30,474 nt of DNA from JAYZQT01 sp964412235. GTDB taxonomy: Bacteria > Pseudomonadota > Alphaproteobacteria > MPNO01 > UBA830. This document shows positions 16,359 to 23,378 of this stretch, one piece after another (within the stretch, counting starts at the first letter, position 1; each line of letters starts with the position of its first letter). Made by a program: the position numbers and the translations under genes. The notes beneath the pieces are model-generated. The model searched no databases, was not told the DNA's origin, and worked only from the letters and a program-made list of their open reading frames with translations. The stretch is from contig CAYPNT010000030.1 of the NCBI GenBank assembly GCA_964412235.1, positions 1 through 30,474 of the forward strand, written 5' to 3'.

Positions 16359-16958
16359 TTAAGGCAATTGTGGTGTGCGACCCACGGGCAATTGAGCATC
16401 AAAGGCAATTAAGAGCGCTGCCGTCATAGCGTACATGCCCATCAGATTAACTATATTAACCAATGTTTGTTGGTCAAACCAGCGAGCCACACGCCTATAG
16501 GTTTCAGAAGTAACCCGATGATCCCCAAAAAGCTCACGACCAAAATCTATCAGTGCAGCGTCTTGATCTGTAATGCCTTCAGTCGGACGTCGATGTCTTA
16601 TTATTTCACAGATTTCAGAAGACACACCCTCTTTTTTTGCCTCTGCCTCATGAGCTGCCCACTCAAATTCGCAATTATGCTCACGCGCCGTCACGAGTAT
16701 TGCTAATTCCCGTGTTCTCGCATCAATGATGCTGGGCTCGCGGAGATATTGATTAACTGGGCGAAGCCCGTTTGAAACTACTGGGCTGTGGAGCCGAATC
16801 CCACCGGGGCCTTTAAGGCCTGCGAGGGAACCACCGGCCGGGTCGGCTAGCATCTCAAAAGTTTTCCGACTTGCCGAGTCCAATGTGTCAGCAAGTGGTA
16901 ATGGCAGCCGACACCGAGAATCAGAAAAAATATCCGATGGAAGAACTTCTTGGACCAT
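16359..16958 (-). CDS. Carboxymuconolactone decarboxylase-family protein, second copy
   Basis: A 199-residue CMD-family protein with IDARTRELAILVTAREHNCE, then the FEWAAHEAEAKKEGVS helix holding the conserved Glu/His positions, and a C-terminal VNLMGMYAMTAALLIAFD helix. Only one Cys (in HNCEFEW) is present near the His, so no redox pair. AAAGGGAAG precedes ATG 16958. It lies 39 bp downstream of the znuA stop on the same strand and might be read through from znuA, but nothing suggests a zinc role. In ring-cleavage pathways such proteins decarboxylate lactones; the substrate here is unknown. Confidence 0.83.
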   Translation of the reverse strand: MVQEVLPSDIFSDSRCRLPLPLADTLDSASRKTFEMLADPAGGSLAGLKGPGGIRLHSPVVSNGLRPVNQYLREPSIIDARTRELAILVTAREHNCEFEWAAHEAEAKKEGVSSEICEIIRHRRPTEGITDQDAALIDFGRELFGDHRVTSETYRRVARWFDQQTLVNIVNLMGMYAMTAALLIAFDAQLPVGRTPQLP

Positions 16959-16997
16959 TACACTTCCCTTTCATGGAGCCGAAAAAACACCCGAGTT

Positions 16998-17930
16998 TTA
17001 TTTTAAGCATGATACTAAGTTTTGCGCCAAATTTCTCACTAAAGACGGGTAATGTTCTGTTCCAGGGGTGATCTGTGCTCCAAGCGGATCCAAAATTCCT
17101 ACTCTTACCCCGGTATCGCGCACAAGCGTATTTACAATCCGTAGGGGATATTGGGGTTCGGCGAATACACAACGGATATCCTTTTCGCGTATAAGATATC
17201 TCATTCTGCCGAACCGACGCGCACCAATCTGACCGTTCGCATTAAGAGTAATAACTCCCAACTCCTTTAAACCAAAATCTTTCCAAAAATATTTATAACC
17301 ATCGTGGAAAACCAAAAACCCCTTGCCTTTGACCGGGGTAAGTTTCTCCAGAATTTCGGACCGCAACTTAACAAGTTTCGTAACAGCCCGGTTAGCATTC
17401 TTTGAATAAGTTGCCGCACTGTCGGGATTGTAGCGGGATAAATTAACGGCTATCGCTTTTACAATACGAGAAGCATTACCAATATCTAACCAGACATGGG
17501 GATCAAGTGCTTCCTCACCATGGTGTTTATGCGAATGACCGCTATGGGTATGTCCATGAGTAGAATGCTGTTTTCGCTCATAGGGTAACAAAATTATTCC
17601 GGGTATTTTGGTAATCTCTATAACCTTCACAGTTTTCGACAATGCCTGAATAGGTCGTTTTAAAAATCCTTCTAAAATATCACCAACCCGAATTATCACG
17701 TCAGCCGATGCTAATAGTCTGGCATGGGAAGGACGCATGGCAAAATCATGTGGGGAAACGTTCGATTTTATCAAAAGTTGAGGCTCGGTAGTCCCTTGCA
17801 TAACCATAGACGCCAAGGAATGCAGGGGCGCGATCGTCACGACAACGCGTTGTCCTTTAGCTGCAAGCGTACCGCCACTTCCCAAAACAAGAAATAAAAA
17901 TAAAAAATAACACACAAGTGTGCGAACCAT
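16998..17930 (-). CDS. znuA: Zinc ABC transporter periplasmic binding protein ZnuA
   Basis: At 310 residues it begins with a Sec signal peptide (hydrophobic 4-18, likely cleavage after LAA at about 24). The expected zinc ligands are H61 (SPHDF), H145 (DPHVW) and H209 (FHDGY), and a histidine-rich loop (122-137, eight His) of the type that feeds zinc into ZnuA sits between the first two. The protein captures Zn2+ in the periplasm and delivers it to ZnuBC. It diverges from zur-znuC-znuB across 88 bp containing a Zur box, so repression by zinc-loaded Zur is expected. Mn- or Fe-binding relatives lack this His loop, supporting zinc. Confidence 0.94.
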   Translation of the reverse strand: MVRTLVCYFLFLFLVLGSGGTLAAKGQRVVVTIAPLHSLASMVMQGTTEPQLLIKSNVSPHDFAMRPSHARLLASADVIIRVGDILEGFLKRPIQALSKTVKVIEITKIPGIILLPYERKQHSTHGHTHSGHSHKHHGEEALDPHVWLDIGNASRIVKAIAVNLSRYNPDSAATYSKNANRAVTKLVKLRSEILEKLTPVKGKGFLVFHDGYKYFWKDFGLKELGVITLNANGQIGARRFGRMRYLIREKDIRCVFAEPQYPLRIVNTLVRDTGVRVGILDPLGAQITPGTEHYPSLVRNLAQNLVSCLK

Positions 17931-17954
17931 GTTTTAATGACCCTAAGAAGATTT

Positions 17955-17971
17955 ATGTTATATTATAGCAT
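17955..17971. promoter_or_regulatory. Zur operator in the znuA/zur divergent promoter
   Basis: ATGTTATATTATAGCAT is a 17-bp palindrome with one mismatched pair and an unpaired centre. It closely resembles the known proteobacterial Zur box core (ATGTTATAATATAACAT-like) and lies between the divergent znuA and zur-znuCB genes, so one site could control both. Binding is predicted, not shown. Confidence 0.82.
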
Positions 17972-18018
17972 TATAGTTAACTGCATATAAAAATTGAACA
18001 ATCAACGGAAAAGAACCG

Positions 18019-18519
18019 ATGGAAGTTGCAACCAAACAACTCTTCCCTTCGCTTACTCATGATCATGCACCCTGTATTGCCCAAGCTTTAGATCAAGCAG
18101 CGGAAATTTGTCGAGCCCAAGGCCTCCGCTTCACCAGTATACGGCGCCAAGTTCTCGAAATAGTCTGGAACCGCCATGCACCCATAGGGGCATATGATAT
18201 TTTGGACGCGCTCCGTTTGGCTAAGCGCAGCGCCACACCACCGACCGTTTATCGAGCCCTTGATTTTTTGAGAGCCCATGGTTTTGTGCACAAGGTCGAG
18301 TGCTTAAACGCTTTTATTGGATGTGGTCAACCTAGCGTAACACATATGGCGCAATTTCTTATCTGCAGTCATTGTAACCAAGTTGGAGAATTAGACGACC
18401 AGGAAATTGAGGTCATTATAAAAAAGAAAGCTTCTACAGCAGGCTTTTCGGTCATTCGCCCCTCTGTCGAAGTAATAGGGATATGTGCCAATTGTGCTGC
18501 TGATTCGCATGCTGGATAA
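18019..18519 (+). CDS. zur: Zinc uptake regulator Zur (Fur family)
   Basis: This 166-residue Fur-family repressor has an N-terminal winged helix (RFTSIRRQVLEIVW, PPTVYRALDFLRAHG) and two structural-zinc pairs, C116-x2-C119 and C156-x2-C159. The likely sensory site H91, C102, H109 and E124 has nearly the spacing of E. coli Zur (H77, C88, H96, E111). With zinc bound it should repress znuA and its own operon through the site at 17955-17971, which gives autoregulation. Its last 11 nt overlap the preferred znuC start. Assignment to Zur rather than Fur rests on the site residues and the znu context. Confidence 0.94.
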   Translation: MEVATKQLFPSLTHDHAPCIAQALDQAAEICRAQGLRFTSIRRQVLEIVWNRHAPIGAYDILDALRLAKRSATPPTVYRALDFLRAHGFVHKVECLNAFIGCGQPSVTHMAQFLICSHCNQVGELDDQEIEVIIKKKASTAGFSVIRPSVEVIGICANCAADSHAG

Positions 18520-19243
18520 CGAAACCTTATCCGCACAAACGCTCGTCCGTGGTCAAGAAATTCATGTTCAGCATGGTCGACAAAAAGTGCTCGAAAATGT
18601 CGATCTTTCTGTACGGCGAAACGAAATAGTCACACTTATCGGACCTAACGGTTCGGGCAAAACAACCCTTGTAAGGGCACTCCTTGGTCTCGAAAAACTC
18701 CAAAAGGGAAAAGTACATCGTCTTAAAAATATTAAGTTAGGATATACACCGCAAACACTCACGATCGACCGCACGCTGCCTATAGACGTGCGCAGATTTT
18801 TAGAGATGACAGGTGTCTCTGACCGGTCAAAACTTGTGACAATGCTGGAAGAGGTAAACGTGCCAAATGTCTGGGATCGGGAAATACGCCTACTATCGGG
18901 AGGTGAACTTAAACGCGTTCTCCTAGCGCGGGCCCTACTTCGTGAACCGGACTTTCTAGCCTTGGATGAGCCTATGGCAAATGTGGATGTGCACGGACAA
19001 ATAGAATTTTACGACCTAATTCACCGCATACGAGATGATCGTGGCTGCGGTATTCTTCTCGTTTCGCATGATCTCCACATGGTTATGTCAGCAACCGACC
19101 GGGTTGTCTGTCTGAATGGTCATGTTTGCTGTTCAGGTTCTCCCGGAGACGTCTCGAGGGATCCCGCATATTTGGAGCTGTTCGGTGAAGCTGCAAAAAC
19201 GGTAACCGTTTACTCCCATAAACACGATCACCATCATGCCTGA
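18509..19243 (+). CDS. znuC: Zinc ABC transporter ATP-binding protein ZnuC
   Basis: From ATG 18509 this is 244 residues with Walker A GPNGSGKTT, signature LSGGELKRVLLARALL, Walker B FLALDEPMANVD and H-loop SHDLHMV, an ATPase subunit of a metal ABC importer. It powers Zn2+ transport through ZnuB. ATG 18485 would add eight residues but lies deeper inside zur; the 18509 start leaves an 11-nt overlap and is preferred. It overlaps znuB by 8 nt, so zur-znuC-znuB is one operon. The C-terminus is histidine-rich (HKHDHHHA), plausibly binding zinc. Confidence 0.93.
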   Translation: MLDNETLSAQTLVRGQEIHVQHGRQKVLENVDLSVRRNEIVTLIGPNGSGKTTLVRALLGLEKLQKGKVHRLKNIKLGYTPQTLTIDRTLPIDVRRFLEMTGVSDRSKLVTMLEEVNVPNVWDREIRLLSGGELKRVLLARALLREPDFLALDEPMANVDVHGQIEFYDLIHRIRDDRGCGILLVSHDLHMVMSATDRVVCLNGHVCCSGSPGDVSRDPAYLELFGEAAKTVTVYSHKHDHHHA

Positions 19244-20027
19244 TTTTATTATAAATTCGTTAGTTGCCGGTATAGGTATCGCTGTTGTAATGGGAGCTGT
19301 AGGCGTTTTTGTGGTGTGGCGGCGAATGGCGTATTTTGGAGATACATTGGCACACTCGGCCCTTTTAGGTATCGCGATTGGTTTTCTAGCAGGTATTAAT
19401 GCCAATATCGGTATTATTGCAGTGTGCCTAATAATAGCAATTTCGATGGTTTATCTTCGGCGGCAGCAGCAACTTTCTGAAGACACACTCCTCGGAATAC
19501 TAGCCCATTCTTCATTGGCACTAGGCCTCGTCGGTATCTCTCTTATTTCAGCTTTGCGCGTTGATCTTATGAACTATCTGTTTGGAGACATTCTTGCCGT
19601 TGCCCCCCATGAAATTGCGTGGATATATGGCGGTGGCATCCTGGCTCTTGTCGCCCTAGTTTGGCTTTGGAAAGATCTCGTTGCTATTACTGTCCACGAA
19701 GATCTCGCAGAAATTGAGGGGGTTAACGTCCTACGAACCCAGATTATTTTTATGATCCTCTTCGCGCTGGTCATAGCGATGGCGATGAAAGTAGTGGGTA
19801 TACTGCTGGTAACCTCACTGTTGATCATACCCGCTGCGGCAGCCCGACGAACGGCACGCACACCTGAACAAATGGCAATCTTGGCATCAGTTGCGGCCGC
19901 CGCTGCTGTCGCCCTGGGTCTTCAAGCCTCTCTCTACTGGGACCTACCAGCCGGACCCGCAATTGTTGTAGCGGCAGCTCTTATATACGTCACTTCATTT
20001 GCACTCCCAATGCCGCGATCACGTTAG
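19236..20027 (+). CDS. znuB: Zinc ABC transporter permease ZnuB
   Basis: A 263-residue, strongly hydrophobic protein with about eight membrane segments and the ABC-3 family features RRMAYFGDTLAHSALLGIA near the N-terminus and LLVTSLLIIPAAAAR toward the C-terminus. It forms the inner-membrane channel of the ZnuABC importer. The start overlaps the znuC end by 8 nt. It converges with the resorcylate decarboxylase gene, the stops being 6 bp apart, so the zinc operon ends here. Confidence 0.94.
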   Translation: MPDFIINSLVAGIGIAVVMGAVGVFVVWRRMAYFGDTLAHSALLGIAIGFLAGINANIGIIAVCLIIAISMVYLRRQQQLSEDTLLGILAHSSLALGLVGISLISALRVDLMNYLFGDILAVAPHEIAWIYGGGILALVALVWLWKDLVAITVHEDLAEIEGVNVLRTQIIFMILFALVIAMAMKVVGILLVTSLLIIPAAAARRTARTPEQMAILASVAAAAAVALGLQASLYWDLPAGPAIVVAAALIYVTSFALPMPRSR

Positions 20028-20033
20028 TCCTAT

Positions 20034-21014
20034 TTAGAGATCTATCCCAAACAACCTTAACGTATTTGTACGGCCAATTTTAAGACGGTCATCCTCACTT
20101 ATCGTACAGACGTCAAACCACTCGGCTGCATGATCCACATTTTCAAAGGGCCAGTCGACTGAAAATAGGATCCGGTCCGACCCAATCTCAAGCATTGCAT
20201 CAATCAGTGTCTGTGTTCGGAAATTCCCTGAGGTAGTGATATAAAAATTGTTCTGAAAATAGTCTCCCAACATTTTCTTAGCGGGATAGCCACGTTGGTC
20301 GCCAACCCATTTATTTCGATTATCAACTCGCCAAATGCTATACGGCAGGCCTTCCCCCATATGGCCAAGAACAATTTGTAAGTTGGGATGCTTGTCAAAC
20401 AACCCTGAGGCCATAAGACGCAGAGAGTGAACCGCTGTTTCCTGGCCAAATGCCCAAGTTGGACCCAGTAGCCAGGGGTGACCCTCATATATCTGTGCCA
20501 TACTAGGCAGAGGGTTACGGGGATGCAGATAGAAAGGCACTTCAAGGCTCGACATAACATCCCAGAATGGAGCAAATTGAGGTAAATCGTAATAAACTGC
20601 GGATTCCTCGGTGTCTATCTGGGAAAAACCATTGACCAAGGCCCCAACAAAACCGAGTTCCTTAACACAACGCTCCATCTCAGCACAGGCCATATCAACG
20701 TCTTGTAATGGGAGTGCCGCAAAACCTCGAAAGCGCTCAGGGTTCCGCTGGACCCACTCGGCAAGCATATCGTTGGATTTTCTAGCAATTTCATTTGCCT
20801 TACTCCTATCGGGTATTGCCTGAACGGCCGGAGCGTTGAGTGACAGGATCATCATCTCGACACCATTTTGATCCATCTCATCAATTCGACGGCCCTCAAT
20901 GTCAAGCAAACGGCCTGACAACTCACCCCAGGTTTCTTCTGGAAGATAACCCGCAGAATCCCCTAACGTGTCTTCGATTGCATAATGTTCTTCGAGTGCA
21001 ATTTTTCCTCGCAT
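20034..21014 (-). CDS. Gamma-resorcylate (2,6-dihydroxybenzoate) decarboxylase, amidohydrolase family
   Basis: At 326 residues from ATG 21014 the numbering coincides with the characterised Rhizobium/Polaromonas enzyme: E8 and H10 (ALEEHY), H164 (YLHPRN), H218 (GHMGEG), E221 and D287 (SVDWPF), the metal and catalytic residues. The enzyme reversibly removes CO2 from 2,6-dihydroxybenzoate to give resorcinol without organic cofactor. The start is set by AAGGGG 6 nt upstream; an in-frame ATG at 21029 would break the numbering. It lies 27 bp downstream of the senA-type gene on the same strand, so the two may be co-transcribed. No resorcinol hydroxylase or hydroxyquinol dioxygenase gene is in the window. 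A related dihydroxybenzoate substrate remains possible. Confidence 0.9.
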   Translation of the reverse strand: MRGKIALEEHYAIEDTLGDSAGYLPEETWGELSGRLLDIEGRRIDEMDQNGVEMMILSLNAPAVQAIPDRSKANEIARKSNDMLAEWVQRNPERFRGFAALPLQDVDMACAEMERCVKELGFVGALVNGFSQIDTEESAVYYDLPQFAPFWDVMSSLEVPFYLHPRNPLPSMAQIYEGHPWLLGPTWAFGQETAVHSLRLMASGLFDKHPNLQIVLGHMGEGLPYSIWRVDNRNKWVGDQRGYPAKKMLGDYFQNNFYITTSGNFRTQTLIDAMLEIGSDRILFSVDWPFENVDHAAEWFDVCTISEDDRLKIGRTNTLRLFGIDL

Positions 21015-21020
21015 TGGTGT

Positions 21021-21026
21021 CCCCTT
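21021..21026 (-). promoter_or_regulatory. Shine-Dalgarno AAGGGG of the resorcylate decarboxylase
   Basis: AAGGGG on the minus strand sits 6 nt before ATG 21014 and supports that start over the ATG at 21029. Confidence 0.7.
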
Positions 21027-21041
21027 CATTTTTACCCCAGT

Positions 21042-22352
21042 TTAAACACTGTTTTTACAGGTCCGAAATCCAGCAAATATATCTCTGCGCTCGGGACCAA
21101 AAAAATTACGGTACCGCGAATTAATATAACGGCTTCGTGTTGCCCAGGAACCCCCCCGAAGCACTTTTGTCGTTCCAAACAGGGGTTCGGAGTACTCCTT
21201 ATAATCGTCTGGGGAAAATCCCGCGAAGGGTTTAAAAGTATCGGCTGTCCACTCCCAGACATTGCCGATAAGTTGGCGGCAACCCCACACATTCTCCCCC
21301 GTGGGATGGCTAGCTACGTCGACACACCCAAGGGAAAACCCATCCATGTTAACACGCTCAGCGTCTGGTTCTTCCTCTCCCCAAGGAAATGGACTGCGGG
21401 TGAGCGTACCGTGATCATCCGAACGCATGGTTGCGGCAAACTCCCACTCCACCTCGGTCGGCAACCGACGGCCAGCCCAGCGGCAATAAGAAACCGCTTC
21501 GTACCAATTAACGTGATCCACCGGCTTGTTTGGATAAAAATCGTCCCAGCAATCGAAGCGACGGACCCTCCAACCGCCACTCTTATCTCGCTTCCAATAA
21601 ATAGGGTGATGTGCAGCAGCTTTGTTCCGCCATACCAGGCCTTGGGTTGTCCACAGATCATCGTTTTCGTATCCCCCTTCTTCGACAAACTGCAAAAACT
21701 CGAAACATGTCACCGGTGTACGAGACATAACGAAGGGTCCAACGGTGACTTCATGGCCCCATTTTTCATTATCGAAAACAAACGGGTCAGACGGTTCGGA
21801 GCCCATACAAAATGTTCCTCCAGGAATTACAGAATCACCATCTAGGGGCCCAGTTATAGAACGATGTTTGAAACCTTGGTTATCGTGCCGAAAAGCCGGA
21901 CTAGGGTATGAAAGTGTTTGACGGGACCAAGTAAACGCTTCGTCATGCATATCTTCGTGAAACACCGTAAATAAATAAAGATAACTGTCTCGCTTGGATG
22001 CAAAACTGCCATCAAGACGACCGACAAGAAGGTCTAAAACCCTCTTCATATAATCCTTTATTTGTCCAAGATCATATATAGGCACATCCCATCGAGTGCT
22101 GTGGTGCACCGCGATCGAATCATAGAGTTGGTCACCACGTTCCAATAATGGATCATGTCCGTATTCTTGTCGCAGAATAAAAAATTCGTAAAACCAGGCT
22201 ACGTGACCAATTTCCCAAAGAATGGGGTTCACAATAGGGAGCTTAGGGCCGACAAGTTGCTGGTTACTAAGCCCCTCCAACAACTCTAATGTGCGCTGGC
22301 GCGCACTATTGAGAATAGTCGATAGGTAGGCAGTAGAAACTTGTGCAGTCAT
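21042..22352 (-). CDS. senA: EgtB-like selenoneine synthase (SenA)
   Basis: At 436 residues it has the EgtB layout: an N-terminal DinB-type helical domain with iron ligands H50 (WEIGHVAW), H132 and H136 (FHEDMHDE, the HX3HXE motif), then a sulfatase-modifying-factor (FGE-like) domain from about 165 to the end (GGTFCMGSEP, GRRLPTEVEWEFA, GNVWEWTADTF, LRGGSW). EgtB links a sulfur donor to hercynine; the SenA branch uses a selenosugar to build selenoneine. Sequence motifs alone do not separate the two branches, but the senB-type glycosyltransferase 23 bp away and selD beyond it argue for SenA. EgtD, which makes hercynine, is not in the window. GAAGAA lies just before ATG 22352. Confidence 0.84.
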   Translation of the reverse strand: MTAQVSTAYLSTILNSARQRTLELLEGLSNQQLVGPKLPIVNPILWEIGHVAWFYEFFILRQEYGHDPLLERGDQLYDSIAVHHSTRWDVPIYDLGQIKDYMKRVLDLLVGRLDGSFASKRDSYLYLFTVFHEDMHDEAFTWSRQTLSYPSPAFRHDNQGFKHRSITGPLDGDSVIPGGTFCMGSEPSDPFVFDNEKWGHEVTVGPFVMSRTPVTCFEFLQFVEEGGYENDDLWTTQGLVWRNKAAAHHPIYWKRDKSGGWRVRRFDCWDDFYPNKPVDHVNWYEAVSYCRWAGRRLPTEVEWEFAATMRSDDHGTLTRSPFPWGEEEPDAERVNMDGFSLGCVDVASHPTGENVWGCRQLIGNVWEWTADTFKPFAGFSPDDYKEYSEPLFGTTKVLRGGSWATRSRYINSRYRNFFGPERRDIFAGFRTCKNSV

Positions 22353-22375
22353 ATTTCTTCGGTACTTTAGATTAG

Positions 22376-23335
22376 ATGAAGATTAACCTTGTAACCCCCG
22401 CGGGGAAACAGTCCCGAAGCGGAAATCGAACAACTGCATTACGCTGGGCTAGAATACTTCGCAACTTAGGTCACAGAGTGACAATTAATTCCTCTGTTGA
22501 TGACAACCGCACAGACATGATGGTGGCTATACACGCCTGGCGTTCAGCTCATTCAATCCGCACATTCTCCGATAGATTTCCAGAAAAACCTTTGATCGTG
22601 TTGCTGGCCGGAACCGACATTTACGAATTTCAATATACACATCGCGAAGAAACTATAGACGCGATGACCCGTGCGTCCGCTCTAGTAGGTCTTCACGAAC
22701 TGGTCAACCAGGCCATTCCACAATCTTTGACCCACAAACTTCACGTCATCTACCAATCATCATTGCCACTTCCATTTCCAAACAAACCATCCCGCCGCTG
22801 GCTTGACGTTTGTGTAGTAGGGCACCTCCGCAACGTAAAAGATCCACTGCGCGCAGCAACTGCCGCAAGACTTCTACCGGAAGATTCTCGGATACGTATT
22901 ATCCATCTCGGGAAGGCAGTAGAGAAAAGATGGGAAGAGAGCGCCTTTCAAGAAGTGAAAAACAATTCGCGTTATATTTGGCGTGGAGAGGTAAAGAGAT
23001 GGGAGGTCAGGCGTCAGTATGCTCGAAGCCATGCAATGATTATCAGCTCACTATTCGAGGGTGGCGCTAACGTGATTTCAGAGGCCATCGTTTGTAAGGT
23101 ACCGGTAATAGCTTCACACATTGATGGTAACGTTGGACTACTTGGCCCAAATTATGAAGGATATTATCCGCCAAAGGACGCTACGGCACTCTCAGGTATT
23201 CTCAACCGCCTAGAGCGGAAACCATCTTTTCGAGAGGTATTATCGAGACAGTGCGCAAAGCGCGCTGAGCTTTTTACACCAAAAAATGAAACAGCATGTT
23301 GGAAACGTTTAGTTAGCAATATCAAATCATCATAG
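22376..23335 (+). CDS. senB: Selenosugar synthase SenB (TIGR04348-type glycosyltransferase)
   Basis: A 319-residue GT-B glycosyltransferase opening MKINLVTPAGKQSRSGNRTT and ALRWARILRNLGHRV, the characteristic start of the family found beside SenA and SelD. The nucleotide-sugar site is visible as SLFEGGANVISEAIVCKVPV (an EX7E-type motif). SenB joins selenophosphate to a UDP-N-acetylhexosamine to form the selenosugar that SenA uses. No typical ribosome site is seen before ATG 22376. It diverges from senA with only 23 bp between start codons, so at least one promoter must lie inside the neighbour's coding region. It converges with selD. Confidence 0.85.
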   Translation: MKINLVTPAGKQSRSGNRTTALRWARILRNLGHRVTINSSVDDNRTDMMVAIHAWRSAHSIRTFSDRFPEKPLIVLLAGTDIYEFQYTHREETIDAMTRASALVGLHELVNQAIPQSLTHKLHVIYQSSLPLPFPNKPSRRWLDVCVVGHLRNVKDPLRAATAARLLPEDSRIRIIHLGKAVEKRWEESAFQEVKNNSRYIWRGEVKRWEVRRQYARSHAMIISSLFEGGANVISEAIVCKVPVIASHIDGNVGLLGPNYEGYYPPKDATALSGILNRLERKPSFREVLSRQCAKRAELFTPKNETACWKRLVSNIKSS

Positions 23336-23342
23336 AAAACCC

Positions 23343-23360
23343 GTTCAAAAATAATTGAAC
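23343..23360. terminator. Possible weak bidirectional terminator between senB and selD
   Basis: GTTCAA and TTGAAC form a 6-bp AT-rich stem around a 6-nt loop in the 43 bp between the convergent stops of senB and selD. There is no long T run, so termination strength is doubtful. Confidence 0.3.
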
Positions 23361-23378
23361 AAGTCTACAAACCACCAA

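Noticed and set aside
20985..21845. A 286-codon open frame on the plus strand
   Set aside because: It is antisense to the conserved EgtB-like gene, has no family features, and follows from codon bias of the opposite strand.
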